DNA from: JADJXM01 sp937967285
GTDB lineage: Bacteria; Acidobacteriota; Blastocatellia; RBC074
Assembly (NCBI GenBank): GCA_050249535.1
Contig: JBFWQI010000005.1
Span: forward strand, 1 to 64,000
Length of the DNA: 64,000 bases
Direction of reading: 5' to 3'
The stretch's first letter is position 1, and every line of letters begins with the position of its first letter. The position numbers were made by a program, and so were the translations under genes. The notes below the pieces were generated by a model, which was given only the letters and a program-made list of their open reading frames with translations, made no database searches and was not told the DNA's origin. Below, piece by piece: positions 17,865-27,835 of this stretch.

Positions 17865-18902
17865 ATGAAGCGGGAACTGCTGAAACTGATGGATGCGACA
17901 GGGGTCTTCGAGATCGCTCGACGGATCAACGGTCGTCGTCCATTGATTCTGACATATCACAGGTTCTCCGATGACGGCCGGGAAGATGCTTTGCCGGTCG
18001 AGACGTTCCGCGCGCAGCTCGAATATCTGACGCGGCGCTATCGACTGGTCGGGCTGTCTGAGATCGCGCGCCAGCTTCAGGCCGGCCGGACGCCCGAACC
18101 GGGTCTGGCGGCGATCACGATCGATGACGGATACAGCGATGCCTATGATCTGGCTTTTCCGCTGCTGAGGGAGTTCGACGTTCCCGCCACGCTCTTCGTG
18201 GCGACGGATTTCGTGGACGGCAGGGGCTGGCTCTGGACGGATCTGACGCGCTATCTGTTTCTGGCGAGCCGGGTCGAGACTTTCGCGGCCGAGATCGACG
18301 GCCGTTTTGTGCGGATCGAATTGAGTGACCGTCAGTCGCGGCTGCGCGCAGCATCGCTGCTCAATGAATTGCTCAAGAAGATGGCTGAAACCGGCAGGCG
18401 CGAAACCCTTGACCGGATAGCGGCTGCGCTCGAAACCCCGATCCCGCCGGTTCCGGCGCCGGAGTACTCCGCTGTCGACTGGCAGGAGGTTCGACAGATG
18501 GAGGCCGCCGGAATCGAGATCGGCTCGCATACCGTGACGCATCCTATTCTGACGCGGATCGACGAGCGGCAACTGGTCGATGAACTGGTCCGGTCGCGGC
18601 GGCGAATCGAGGATGAACTCGGACACCCGATCGGACTCTTCTGTTATCCGAACGGCGATTACGACCGGCAGGTTCGCGACCAGGTCGAGCTGGCGGGCTA
18701 CACGGCAGCCGTGACCTGCGATATGGGACTCAACCCTGAAGGACAGGACCTGCTGGCCCTGAAACGGATCCACACCCTGCCGGACCGTGAGGGGTTCGCT
18801 CAGGATGTCAGCGGTTTCGCTGATTTCAAACGCGCAGTCCGCGGCATGCGACCGATACGTGTATCGGAAAATCTGATCTTAGGAAAACATACGGAGGCCT
18901 GA
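17865..18902 (+). CDS. Polysaccharide deacetylase (NodB fold)
   Basis: Carbohydrate esterase family 4 enzyme of 345 residues, predicted to remove N- or O-acetyl groups from the polymer or a precursor. The NodB motifs are intact: TIDDGY (Asp87, Asp88), the metal-binding GSHTVTHP, and FCYPNGDYD. No signal peptide is clear, so it may act in the cytoplasm or be exported another way. It starts 12 bases after the XRE gene and ends 3 bases before the next, so it is in the same operon. It is one of three deacetylases in this window (also 36219 and 54769). Confidence 0.88.
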   Translation: MKRELLKLMDATGVFEIARRINGRRPLILTYHRFSDDGREDALPVETFRAQLEYLTRRYRLVGLSEIARQLQAGRTPEPGLAAITIDDGYSDAYDLAFPLLREFDVPATLFVATDFVDGRGWLWTDLTRYLFLASRVETFAAEIDGRFVRIELSDRQSRLRAASLLNELLKKMAETGRRETLDRIAAALETPIPPVPAPEYSAVDWQEVRQMEAAGIEIGSHTVTHPILTRIDERQLVDELVRSRRRIEDELGHPIGLFCYPNGDYDRQVRDQVELAGYTAAVTCDMGLNPEGQDLLALKRIHTLPDREGFAQDVSGFADFKRAVRGMRPIRVSENLILGKHTEA

Positions 18903-18905
18903 GTT

Positions 18906-20099
18906 ATGGAATCCACCGGTTCCGTAAATGACCAGTTGATAGCCCTGATCGCACTGATTATTTCGCTGGCGGCGATCTTCTATATCTATCTCGGTTACCC
19001 GATACTGATCTCCGTGCTCCGGTTTCTCTTTCCGAGGCCGGTGCGGAAGGCAGAGATTCTTCCTCGTGTCTCGTTGATCATTGCGGCCCATAACGAGGAG
19101 AATGATATCGCCGACAAGATCCGGAATTCGCTGAGTCTGGATTATCCGGCCGATCGGTTCGAGATCATCGTGGCATCCGACAGTTCGACCGACGCGACGG
19201 ATCAGATCGTGCGGAGCTTCGAGTCGCAGGGCGTCATCCTCTGCCGGCAGGAGGCGCGGCGTGGCAAAACCCGCGCCCAGTACAATGCCGCTCTCGCGTC
19301 GAAGGGAGAGATCCTGGTCTTCTCTGACGCGACCACTCTTTATGCGCGCGACGCTTTGAGGAAGATAGTCCGCAGTTTCGCGGATCCGGAGGTCGGATGC
19401 GTGGCGGGGCAACTGGTCTATGTCAGGGAGAAGACCTCGTCGATCGACACAGGCTGCCGTTCTTACTGGAATTATGAGAAGGTGATCAAGGAACATGAGA
19501 GCCGGCTCGGGTCGCTGATCGGAGTCAGCGGCTGCTGTTATGCCGTTCGCAGAAGCTGTCAGGCGAAGCTGCCGCCGGAGATGATAGACGACTTCGTGAT
19601 CGCGACCGAGATTCACAAGCTCGGTCTGCGCACCGTCTACGAGCCGGAGGCTCTCACCCTGGAGGAGACGAACTCTGCGGTCCGGGATGAATTCCGGATG
19701 CGTGTCAGGATCATCGAACAGACTCTGAGGGCGCTGGTGCATTACCGCAACGTGTTCAACAAGGGCGATCTCTTCGCCTTCCAGATGATCAGTCACAAGA
19801 TGCTGCGTTATTCCGTCCCGCTCTGGCTTGTGATCGCGCTGGCCGCTAACAGCTATCTTGCAATCGATGGCGGTTTTTTCCTCTACACTCTGATCATCCA
19901 GTTGATGGGATACAGCGCGGCGATTCTGGGATGGCTGGCTGACAGGCTCGGGATATCGGTCGGGTTGTTGTCGATCCCCTACTATTTCATGCTCGTCAAC
20001 GTTGCGACCGTCGTTGCGATCTTCAAGTTCGTGATCGGAGATTCGCATGTCGTGTGGGAGCCTAATCGCAAGCCGAAGACGGTTCTGACGCAGAGATAG
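18906..20099 (+). CDS. Membrane glycosyltransferase family 2
   Basis: Processive-type GT2 of 397 residues with one N-terminal transmembrane helix (about 14-38) and two or three C-terminal ones (about 300-385). The GT-A domain shows SLIIAAHNEE, IVASDSSTDAT, the metal-site region FSDATTL and the acceptor motif DDFVIATEIHKLG. This resembles hyaluronan- and poly-GlcNAc-synthase relatives that use UDP-sugars at the inner membrane. GGAGG lies 9 bases before the ATG. The next gene makes UDP-ManNAc, a possible donor. Confidence 0.88.
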   Translation: MESTGSVNDQLIALIALIISLAAIFYIYLGYPILISVLRFLFPRPVRKAEILPRVSLIIAAHNEENDIADKIRNSLSLDYPADRFEIIVASDSSTDATDQIVRSFESQGVILCRQEARRGKTRAQYNAALASKGEILVFSDATTLYARDALRKIVRSFADPEVGCVAGQLVYVREKTSSIDTGCRSYWNYEKVIKEHESRLGSLIGVSGCCYAVRRSCQAKLPPEMIDDFVIATEIHKLGLRTVYEPEALTLEETNSAVRDEFRMRVRIIEQTLRALVHYRNVFNKGDLFAFQMISHKMLRYSVPLWLVIALAANSYLAIDGGFFLYTLIIQLMGYSAAILGWLADRLGISVGLLSIPYYFMLVNVATVVAIFKFVIGDSHVVWEPNRKPKTVLTQR

Positions 20100-20117
20100 G
20101 CTGATTTGAAAGGACAG

Positions 20118-21248
20118 ATGATCAAGGTCTTGAACATCGTTGGCGCCCGCCCGAATTTCATGAAGGTGGCGCCGATCATCCGGGCGATGAGGCAGCGTCC
20201 GGATGAGATCTCGCAGCTGCTCGTGCATACCGGACAGCATTACGACGATTCGATGTCGGGATCGTTCTTTCGGGATCTCGAGATCGCCGAGCCGGACATT
20301 CATCTGAATGTCGGCAGCGGAACTCACGCCGGCCAGACGGCAAGGATAATGCTCGGGTTCGAACCGGTTCTGACGGAGCATCGGCCGGACTGGATAGTCG
20401 TTGTCGGCGACGTCAATTCGACTTTGGCCTGTGCGCTCGTCGCCTCGAAGATCGGAGTCAGAACGGCGCACGTCGAAGCCGGGCTGAGGAGTTTCGACAG
20501 GACGATGCCGGAGGAGATCAATCGCGTCCTGACCGACAGGCTGTCGGACCTGCTGCTGACGCCGAGCCGTGACGCCGACGCCAACCTGATCAGGGAAGGC
20601 ATCGATACGCATCGGATCTATCGTGTCGGGAACGTCATGATCGATACGCTCTATCAGCAGCTCGAGCGATCTAGGACCTCTCCGGTGCTCGACAGTCTAG
20701 AATTGCAGCCCGGCGAGTTTGCAGTTCTGACGCTGCACCGTCCGGTCAACGTGGATAATGCGGCATCGCTCGAGAGGATATTCTCCGCGCTGGATGATGT
20801 CTCGAGGATGGTCCGAATCGTCTTTCCGGTGCATCCGCGAACGAGAGCCAGGATCGACGAGTTCGGGATTGAGATGCCGTCGGGCATTCGGATGATTGAG
20901 CCGCTGGGCTATCTCGATTTTCTCAGGTTGTGGAGCAACTCGAAGATGGTTCTGACCGACTCAGGCGGCATTCAGGAAGAGACGACGGCGCTCGGAGTAC
21001 CCTGTCTGACGCTGCGCGAGCATACTGAACGACCGATCACGATCCAGGAAGGGACCAACCGGCTGGTTGGAACAGATCCGGAAAAGATCGTTTCAGCCGC
21101 GTCGGAGATCATGACCCGCAGGGAAGGCGCTGTGTTGCGGGCGCCTGAATTGTGGGACGGTCACTCCGCGGAAAGAGTCGTCGACGCCCTGCTTACTTTT
21201 CACTACGTCCCCGAACGGCAGAGACCTGAACCGGTCGACTGCCGATGA
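20118..21248 (+). CDS. wecB: UDP-N-acetylglucosamine 2-epimerase (non-hydrolysing)
   Basis: Cytoplasmic enzyme of 376 residues that interconverts UDP-GlcNAc and UDP-ManNAc. Family motifs are complete: GARPNFMK at the N-terminus, HTGQHYD, HVEAGLRSFDR with MPEEINR, VHPRTR, and DSGGIQEE near the C-terminal nucleotide site. ATG 20118 follows AAAGGA and is preferred over the TTG at 20106. It supplies a precursor for the exopolysaccharide. No UDP-ManNAc dehydrogenase of the WecC type sits beside it. Confidence 0.92.
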   Translation: MIKVLNIVGARPNFMKVAPIIRAMRQRPDEISQLLVHTGQHYDDSMSGSFFRDLEIAEPDIHLNVGSGTHAGQTARIMLGFEPVLTEHRPDWIVVVGDVNSTLACALVASKIGVRTAHVEAGLRSFDRTMPEEINRVLTDRLSDLLLTPSRDADANLIREGIDTHRIYRVGNVMIDTLYQQLERSRTSPVLDSLELQPGEFAVLTLHRPVNVDNAASLERIFSALDDVSRMVRIVFPVHPRTRARIDEFGIEMPSGIRMIEPLGYLDFLRLWSNSKMVLTDSGGIQEETTALGVPCLTLREHTERPITIQEGTNRLVGTDPEKIVSAASEIMTRREGAVLRAPELWDGHSAERVVDALLTFHYVPERQRPEPVDCR

Positions 21249-21370
21249 CGCCCGTAATGCCGCCCCCAGAAAAACCAGGGGAGCTGATTCGCTGCAGCTT
21301 CCGACGGGATCGACAAGCGTTCACTCCGATATCGGTGTGACAACCAGCATATTCCGGATTCTGAAGAATA
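21249..21370. other. Gap in the exopolysaccharide operon, nothing recognised
   Basis: A stretch of 122 bases between the epimerase and lyase genes, longer than most gaps in this operon. I see no clear terminator and no good promoter pair. Confidence 0.3.
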
Positions 21371-23476
21371 ATGAGCGGTATCGTCTCAAAGTTGAACAGG
21401 CTGCAGCAGATGGGCTGGTCGGAGGTTGCCGGGCGGAGTCGCCAGGAATTCTCGAAGCTGACCGACCGCTGGATACCGCGCGGCGGTCAAAGAAGCGATG
21501 CCGAGTTGTACGGTCTGTTCAGGCCCGACTGCCGAAACGGTTCCGCGGAGGGAAGCGCGGAACTGATGCTCGACCGGATGCGTCGCGAAGGCGTGCTGCC
21601 TCTGTTTCGCGGGACGGCCGGGACGGCCCGTGAGATTGAGAGGCGGTTTCCCGCGCACCGGGATCGGATAATCGAAGAAGCGGACAGGGCGTGCGCCGGC
21701 AGGTTCGATCTGCTCGGTTTCAGGGATCTCGATTTCGGATCACCGGTCGACTGGCACTTCGATCCGGTCACGTCCGCGCGATCTCCGCTGGTTCACTGGA
21801 CGCGGATCGATTCCGTCGCCCCGATCGGAAAGGGCGACCTGAAAGTCTTCTGGGAGATTCATCGGACCGCGCATTGCGTGACTCTGGCGCAGGCCCGGGC
21901 GCTGACCGGAGAAGACCGATACGCCGATGCGCTGACGGACCGGATCGTCGACTGGATCGAAGCCAATCCTTACGGCATTGGGATCGGATGGGCCGCCAGT
22001 CTCGATTGCTCATTCAGGGCGATCTCGTGGCTTTGGGCCGTCGGTTTGTGCATCGATTCGGAGCGGATCGGCAGCGGGTTCATGGTCCGGATGATCAAAT
22101 CGCTGATCGATCATGGCCGTCATATCGAAAAGTATCTTTCGGTCTATTTCAGCCCGAACACGCATCTGACCGGCGAAGCGCTCGGGCTTTTCTGCCTTGG
22201 ACTCGCAATGCCCGAACTCGCTGAGGCTGAACGATGGAAGAGTCTCGGGCTGCGAATCCTGCTTGAACGGCTCCCGCAACACGTCCGATCCGACGGCGTC
22301 TACTTCGAGCAGGCTTCCTATTACCACCGTTATACGATGGATTTCTACCTGCACCTGGCAGCGCTGCTGGCCGGCGCAGGCATCGAACTGCCGGCGAAGG
22401 AACGGGATCTGCTGCGCGGCAGGCTCGAGGCGATGGGTGACCATCTGATGTGGATCCGCCGGCCGGACGGAACCTGGCCGCTTTTCGGCGACGACGACGG
22501 CGGGCGGTTGCTCAGGCTCTCAGACCGCAGAGCGAACGATTTCGGCGATACGCTGGCGATCGGCGCGGCTCTGCTCGACAAGCCGGAATGGAAGCTCACC
22601 GAAGCTCCGCCGGAGATGCTCTGGTTTCTCGGAGAAGAAGCGATTCGCAGGTACGACTATCTCGCCCGCGTCGAACCCGCAGGCGAGGCAAGGATTTTCG
22701 AGCAGAGCGGGTATGCGGTCGTTCGCGACGGATGGGAGAGGCGATCCGATTACCTGCTGGTCGATTGCGGGCCTCACGGCGCCGGAGACGGCTGCGGTCA
22801 CGCTCACTCCGACGGCCTGTCGTTCGAACTCGCCTTCGACGGCGTCACCTGGCTGGTCGACCCGGGAACATTCGTCTACGGCTCGCAGCCCGAAATCCGC
22901 GACTGGTTCAGATCGACTGAGGCTCACAACACCGCAACCGTCGACGGGCAGGGGCAATCCCTTCCGGCAAATCCTTTTTCGTGGCGCAACACTGTCGATT
23001 GCCGCCTCGATCGATTTGTCGACGACGGCGAGACCGTGATCCTGACCGCATCACACGACGGATTCCGGAGACTTCCCGATCCCGTCGTTCACGAAAGAAC
23101 TTTTTTCATGAACCGGAAACGCGGGTTCCTGATCGTCGATGACCGGTTCATAGCGAATGATATTCACAGGTACGCCCTGAGGTTTCATCTCGCCGCCGAT
23201 CGCAGCGCCGAGGCGGCGGGAAATGGATTCACAGCCCGTGATCAGGAAGAGAACGAACTGGCGATCATCTGTTTCATCGATGGAGAGACTATCGATTCGC
23301 CGCAAAGGCGTGTCGAACGGAAAATGGTTTCGACCTGTTACGGCGCTTCCGCCGAGGCTGATGTCGCGATCCTTGAAGTCGCCGGCAGCGGACTGATTCG
23401 CGTTACGACCATTTTCAGACACCAATCCGCGGATGGAAACCGGCAACCGGGAGCTTCAACACGGGCAGAGCCGTGA
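21371..23476 (+). CDS. Heparinase II/III family polysaccharide lyase-like protein
   Basis: Protein of 701 residues with the two-part heparinase II/III architecture: an alpha/alpha toroid (about 70-400, with GIGIGWAASLDCSFRAISW and YYHRYTMDFYLHL) and a C-terminal beta-sandwich domain (about 420-680, with GDGCGHAHSDGLSFEL and STEAHNTATVDG). These enzymes cleave uronic-acid-containing polymers by beta-elimination; the conserved His and Tyr region is visible. No signal peptide is seen, which is common for members inside biosynthesis loci. It precedes a GDP-mannose dehydrogenase gene, so the polymer probably contains a uronic acid that this enzyme can trim or degrade. Confidence 0.85.
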   Translation: MSGIVSKLNRLQQMGWSEVAGRSRQEFSKLTDRWIPRGGQRSDAELYGLFRPDCRNGSAEGSAELMLDRMRREGVLPLFRGTAGTAREIERRFPAHRDRIIEEADRACAGRFDLLGFRDLDFGSPVDWHFDPVTSARSPLVHWTRIDSVAPIGKGDLKVFWEIHRTAHCVTLAQARALTGEDRYADALTDRIVDWIEANPYGIGIGWAASLDCSFRAISWLWAVGLCIDSERIGSGFMVRMIKSLIDHGRHIEKYLSVYFSPNTHLTGEALGLFCLGLAMPELAEAERWKSLGLRILLERLPQHVRSDGVYFEQASYYHRYTMDFYLHLAALLAGAGIELPAKERDLLRGRLEAMGDHLMWIRRPDGTWPLFGDDDGGRLLRLSDRRANDFGDTLAIGAALLDKPEWKLTEAPPEMLWFLGEEAIRRYDYLARVEPAGEARIFEQSGYAVVRDGWERRSDYLLVDCGPHGAGDGCGHAHSDGLSFELAFDGVTWLVDPGTFVYGSQPEIRDWFRSTEAHNTATVDGQGQSLPANPFSWRNTVDCRLDRFVDDGETVILTASHDGFRRLPDPVVHERTFFMNRKRGFLIVDDRFIANDIHRYALRFHLAADRSAEAAGNGFTARDQEENELAIICFIDGETIDSPQRRVERKMVSTCYGASAEADVAILEVAGSGLIRVTTIFRHQSADGNRQPGASTRAEP

Positions 23477-23506
23477 CAACGATTTTTTGTCAGGAACGGA
23501 GTAGAG

Positions 23507-24823
23507 ATGGCAAGATTCAGTATTTTCGGACTCGGTTATGTCGGTTGCGTCACCGCGGCCTGCCTGGCCGATGCGGGCCATGACGTCATCGGAGTTGATT
23601 TCAATCCGCTCAAAGTCGAGATGATCCAGCGGGGGCAGAGCCCGATCGTCGAACCGGGCGTGGCCGAGCTGATCTCTTCGGCCGTCAGCCGGGGTAAGCT
23701 CCGCGCGACGACCGGAATATCGGAAGTGATCTCCGATACGGATATCTCGCTGATCTGCGTCGGTACCCCGAGCAATCAGAACGGAAGTCTCGATCTCTCC
23801 TATGTCAGGCGAGTCTGCCGCGAGATCGGAGAAGAGCTGGCGAAGAAATCCGCATACCACATCGTGACGGTGCGCAGCACGATGCTGCCCGGAACGATCG
23901 CCGGTACTGTGATTCCGGAACTCGAGCAGGCCTCTGGCAAGCGTGCGGGGAAGGATTTCGGAGTGGCGATCAATCCCGAGTTCCTTCGCGAGGGCAGTTC
24001 CATCAGGGATTTCAATTTCCCGCCGTTTACGCTGATCGGCGCCGATGACGAATCGGTCGCCAAATCGTTGAGCGCGGTCTACGGCCACCTCGACGCGCCT
24101 GTCATCAGCGTCGGGATAAAGGAAGCCGAGATGGTCAAGTATGCCTGCAACTCTTTCCACGCGCTGAAGGTCACCTTCGCCAACGAGATCGGGATATTCT
24201 GCAAGGCGCTCGGAGTGGACAGCCATAAGGTCATGGATGTCTTCTGCCACGACCACAAGCTGAACCTCTCGCCGTACTATCTGAAGCCCGGGTTCGCCTT
24301 CGGCGGCTCGTGCCTGCCGAAGGATCTGCGCGCGCTCAATCATCGCGCCAGGGAGCTCGATCTCGATCTGCCGATGATCGGAACGGTGCTCAACAGCAAC
24401 CGCTATCAGATCGAGAGGGCGGTCGAACTGGTGCTCGCGACCAGATGCCGCAAGGTCGGCGTGCTCGGACTGAGCTTCAAGCCGAATACCGACGACCTTC
24501 GCGAGAGCCCGATCGTGACCATGGTCGAGATGCTGATCGGGAAAGGATTCAATCTGAAGATTTACGATCGTGAAGTCGAGCTGGCGCGCCTGTTCGGGGC
24601 GAACCGCAATTACATCGAACAGGAGATTCCTCACATCTCGTCGCTCATGTCGACGAGCATCGAGGAGGTGATAGATGAATCCGAAGTGATCATCATCGCC
24701 AAACGCGACGAGCTTTTTGGAGATCACATCAACAGGATCGGCGGCGGGCGCACGATCATCGATCTGGTGCGGCTGGTCGACAGGTACGAAGGTGCCGCGG
24801 AATATCAGGGAATCTGCTGGTGA
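23507..24823 (+). CDS. algD: GDP-mannose 6-dehydrogenase
   Basis: Cytoplasmic NAD-dependent enzyme of 438 residues that oxidises GDP-mannose to GDP-mannuronate. The N-terminal Rossmann motif is GLGYVG (6-11), and the catalytic Cys269 lies in GGSCLPKD. The wording around it (DHKLNLSPYYLKPGFAFGGSCLPKD, in parts) and LLG-type SFKPNTDDLRESP match Pseudomonas AlgD closely, including length (436) and catalytic position (Cys268 there). A UDP-sugar dehydrogenase is the alternative but fits less well. It implies a mannuronate-type residue in the exopolysaccharide. Confidence 0.88.
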   Translation: MARFSIFGLGYVGCVTAACLADAGHDVIGVDFNPLKVEMIQRGQSPIVEPGVAELISSAVSRGKLRATTGISEVISDTDISLICVGTPSNQNGSLDLSYVRRVCREIGEELAKKSAYHIVTVRSTMLPGTIAGTVIPELEQASGKRAGKDFGVAINPEFLREGSSIRDFNFPPFTLIGADDESVAKSLSAVYGHLDAPVISVGIKEAEMVKYACNSFHALKVTFANEIGIFCKALGVDSHKVMDVFCHDHKLNLSPYYLKPGFAFGGSCLPKDLRALNHRARELDLDLPMIGTVLNSNRYQIERAVELVLATRCRKVGVLGLSFKPNTDDLRESPIVTMVEMLIGKGFNLKIYDREVELARLFGANRNYIEQEIPHISSLMSTSIEEVIDESEVIIIAKRDELFGDHINRIGGGRTIIDLVRLVDRYEGAAEYQGICW

Positions 24824-24842
24824 GGGTGGGGGCGGTTGAAAT

Positions 24843-26390
24843 ATGGATATGCAGAATGCAACTGAATCCTCAGCGGTGAAGCGGAATGTGACACAGCGCG
24901 CCGCCATGCTGATGGTTGCAAATATCGCGGCGGCGGTTCTGTCGTTCGCATTCCCGCTCGTGCTGGTGAGAATCATGAGCCGTGCTGAATACGGACTCTA
25001 CCGGCAGTCGTTCGCGATCATGGTTTCGGCGCTGGGACTGCTCAATTTACAGGTAGCGGTCAGCGTCTTTTACTACATGGCGAAAGAGCCTGCCAAGAAG
25101 CTGCAGGTCGCACACAACGTCATCATTTTCTACACGCTGGTCGGAGCGTTCGTATTTCTGCTCTTTATGATCTGGCCGGGCTGGGTGACGATCATTTTTC
25201 AGGGCTCGGAGCTGGTCGGATACGTCCCGATGATCGGATTGGCCATCTTCTGCTGGCTGGTCTCGACCAATCTCGAGGCCGTTCCAATCGCGCTCGGGGA
25301 TGTCAGCGTGGCATCCGGACTGATCATACTGTCGCAGCTGACCAAAGCCGTGATCATGATCTGCGCGGCTCTGATCGTCGGCACACTGACCGCGATCCTG
25401 GTTGGAGCGATCATCCAGGGGATTCTCCAGACGGCGTTCATGGTCTTCTATCTCAAGCGGCGGTTCGGGCATTTCAGAGTCCCGTTCGACTGGCCGTTAT
25501 TCAAGGCGCAGATCGGCAACGCGCTGCCGTTCGGGGTCGGCGGAATCATCGCGATCGTCCAGAACGACATGCACAACTATTTCGTTTCGCACCATTTCGA
25601 GCCTTCGATCTTTGCGATCTATGCCGTCGGCTGTTTTCAGCTCCCGCTTCTGGGAATGATCACATCTTCCTTCGCCAATGCCTTCAATCCCGAGATGGCG
25701 AAGCACAACGAGCGGAGGGAGTTCGGTGCGATCGTCGACCTCTGGATGGACGTCATCGGCCGGCTGGCCTTCTTCTTCTTCCCGGCGTTCATGCTGATGT
25801 TCGTTCTCAGGTCTGAGTTGATCGCGACGCTTTTCACCAGGAATTATCTCGCATCGGTCCCGATCTTTGCGGTCAATCTGCTCTCGATTCTGTTCGGGAT
25901 GGCGTTGCATATGCATCTGCTCAGACTCTTCGACCAGCTCAGGTACTTCAGGCTCAAGCTCTATCTGGTGCTGGTTCCGATCACATACGCCGCTCTCAAA
26001 ATCGGACTCAATATCGGCGGGCTGACGGGAGTGGCGATCGCAGTCGTTTCGATGCAGGCGATCGACGTCACCGCAACGGTGCTGGTCGTATCGCGTCAGC
26101 TCGGGATCACCCGGGCGCAGCTCCGGAGATTGAGTCCGCTCCTGAGAACGGCTGCCGCAACGCTGACCGCGGCCGCGGCGACTCTGGGGACCAGGCTGGC
26201 GCTGGACGGTCACACGGACCTGAGCAAGCTCGTCATCGGGTCGATCGTGTTCGGAGTGGTCTACCTGATATCGGCCGTCATCTTCGGCTCTGTGACCGAG
26301 GATGATCGCCAGATGGTGTGGCAGTTGCTGTCGAAGATATGCAGAAGGGATGTTGACGCTATTGCGGTCTCGCAGGTCGGAGAAAATTGA
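24843..26390 (+). CDS. Wzx-type lipid-linked repeat-unit flippase
   Basis: Polytopic inner-membrane protein of 515 residues with about 12-14 hydrophobic helices, in the MATE-like polysaccharide flippase superfamily. The N-terminus (AAMLMVANIAAAVLSFAFP, MSRAEYGLYRQSF) is typical of the family. It moves undecaprenyl-linked repeat units across the membrane for the polymerase encoded just downstream. The next gene's earliest possible start (TTG 26387) overlaps its stop codon, which indicates tight coupling. Confidence 0.87.
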   Translation: MDMQNATESSAVKRNVTQRAAMLMVANIAAAVLSFAFPLVLVRIMSRAEYGLYRQSFAIMVSALGLLNLQVAVSVFYYMAKEPAKKLQVAHNVIIFYTLVGAFVFLLFMIWPGWVTIIFQGSELVGYVPMIGLAIFCWLVSTNLEAVPIALGDVSVASGLIILSQLTKAVIMICAALIVGTLTAILVGAIIQGILQTAFMVFYLKRRFGHFRVPFDWPLFKAQIGNALPFGVGGIIAIVQNDMHNYFVSHHFEPSIFAIYAVGCFQLPLLGMITSSFANAFNPEMAKHNERREFGAIVDLWMDVIGRLAFFFFPAFMLMFVLRSELIATLFTRNYLASVPIFAVNLLSILFGMALHMHLLRLFDQLRYFRLKLYLVLVPITYAALKIGLNIGGLTGVAIAVVSMQAIDVTATVLVVSRQLGITRAQLRRLSPLLRTAAATLTAAAATLGTRLALDGHTDLSKLVIGSIVFGVVYLISAVIFGSVTEDDRQMVWQLLSKICRRDVDAIAVSQVGEN

Positions 26391-26407
26391 GCTCCGACGT
26401 TTCGAGG

Positions 26408-27826
26408 ATGATGGTAATGAATGATTCGGTGAACAATACGGCAGGCAAGGTCGAGCGTCGCGGAGCGCTGTTTGGCCGGGGCGGCGGCTCTCCGCAGGCG
26501 TCCGCTGCGCCCGCAGAGGCCTCAGACGACCGTTCGAGCGTCGCCTATTTTGGCATCTACCTGTTGACGCTGCTGATGTTCATCCGTCCTCACGAGGTAT
26601 TTCCGGGGATTTTCGGCGGCCTGCCGGTAATCAAGTTTCTGGCGATCGGCACGATAGTCATCTACATCCTTACGAGACTCTCTTCCCGTGAGCGGGTCAT
26701 CACCTGGACGATCGAGATGAAGATGATGACCCTGATGTGGATTCTGGGAATGATTCTGACCCCGATCGCAGTCTCTCCGGGGGAGAGCATCGATATTCTC
26801 AAGGATGCATTCGCCAATGCGCTGATCGTCTTCATCCTGCTGAGCAACCTTGTCAACACTCGATCGCGGCTGAGGAGGATGCTCTTCACGATGGTTCTGA
26901 GCGGAGTGATATTTTCGCTCGGCGCTTTCAAGGATTTTCTCGTGGGCGGATACATCGGCAAGGACGGCGAGCGGATCAAGGGATGGAGCACTCAGTTCGA
27001 GAATCCCAACGACTTCGCCGCGGTGCTGACGATGATCCTGCCGTTGATCGTCTATTTTCTGTTCACCAGTCGCGGAGTCTGGAAGATGGTCTATCTCGGC
27101 GCGACGGTGATCACATGCTTTGCGGTCCTGCTCACATTCTCGCGGAGCGGATTCATCGGGATGGTGGCTGCATCGGCGGTGGTCGCGTGGAATCTGACCA
27201 AGGGGCGGCGCGCGCTGATGGTCTTCGCCTCGGCCGTCGTCCTTCTCTCGCTGCTGCTGGCGATGCCCGGATCATACATGACGAGGCTGGCGACGGTCTT
27301 CAACCCCTCGATGGATCAGACGGGCTCTGCCCAGGAGAGGCAGGAACTGATCAAAAGAGCCGCTCAACTGGCCATCAAGCGTTCGGTCGTCGGCGTGGGG
27401 ATGGGCAACTTTCACGTCTATTCGATTCAGGAGAAAGTCGCGCACAACTCCTATCTCGAGACGGCGGCCGAACTGGGTGTGCTGGGTCTGATCGCGTACC
27501 TGACGATCATCTTCGCCCCGCTGATAACTTTGAGAAGGCTCCAGCGCGATTCCGATGAGCGCGGGCGGAATCCCGATCGCGAATACCACGTGACCGCCGT
27601 CTGCCTTCAGGGATCGCTTACGGCCTACGTCATTTACGGTTTGTTCGGATCGGTCCAGTACTTCTATGTCCTCTATTTCTTCGTCGGTTTCGCCGTCGCA
27701 TTGCGCCAGATTTACGGGGCCCATGCTTCGGTCGTCCCGACCGGCGGTGTCGAGGAGGAAGCCGCGGGCAGGGCGCGGGGCTCGCTCTGGCGGCGAAAGG
27801 GTATTCGCGGAGCTCAACCGGCGTGA
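26408..27826 (+). CDS. Wzy/O-antigen ligase family polymerase
   Basis: Polytopic membrane protein of 472 residues. It has about 10 hydrophobic helices after a 35-residue cytoplasmic N-terminus, and the Wzy_C signature with a periplasmic loop before NSYLETAAELGVLGLIAYL. It polymerises flipped repeat units. ATG 26408 (GAGG upstream) is preferred; TTG 26387 would add 7 residues and overlap the flippase stop. The pair of flippase and polymerase, with the co-polymerase and exporter upstream, defines a Wzx/Wzy-dependent pathway. Confidence 0.85.
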   Translation: MMVMNDSVNNTAGKVERRGALFGRGGGSPQASAAPAEASDDRSSVAYFGIYLLTLLMFIRPHEVFPGIFGGLPVIKFLAIGTIVIYILTRLSSRERVITWTIEMKMMTLMWILGMILTPIAVSPGESIDILKDAFANALIVFILLSNLVNTRSRLRRMLFTMVLSGVIFSLGAFKDFLVGGYIGKDGERIKGWSTQFENPNDFAAVLTMILPLIVYFLFTSRGVWKMVYLGATVITCFAVLLTFSRSGFIGMVAASAVVAWNLTKGRRALMVFASAVVLLSLLLAMPGSYMTRLATVFNPSMDQTGSAQERQELIKRAAQLAIKRSVVGVGMGNFHVYSIQEKVAHNSYLETAAELGVLGLIAYLTIIFAPLITLRRLQRDSDERGRNPDREYHVTAVCLQGSLTAYVIYGLFGSVQYFYVLYFFVGFAVALRQIYGAHASVVPTGGVEEEAAGRARGSLWRRKGIRGAQPA

Positions 27827-27835
27827 CCGGATAGA

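Noticed and set aside
18879..20612. 577-codon open frame on the minus strand
   Set aside because: It lies opposite a GT2 and wecB, both with complete motifs. Its own product resembles no family.
23456..24976. 506-codon open frame on the minus strand
   Set aside because: It is opposite the AlgD-like gene, whose catalytic residues and length are fully conserved.
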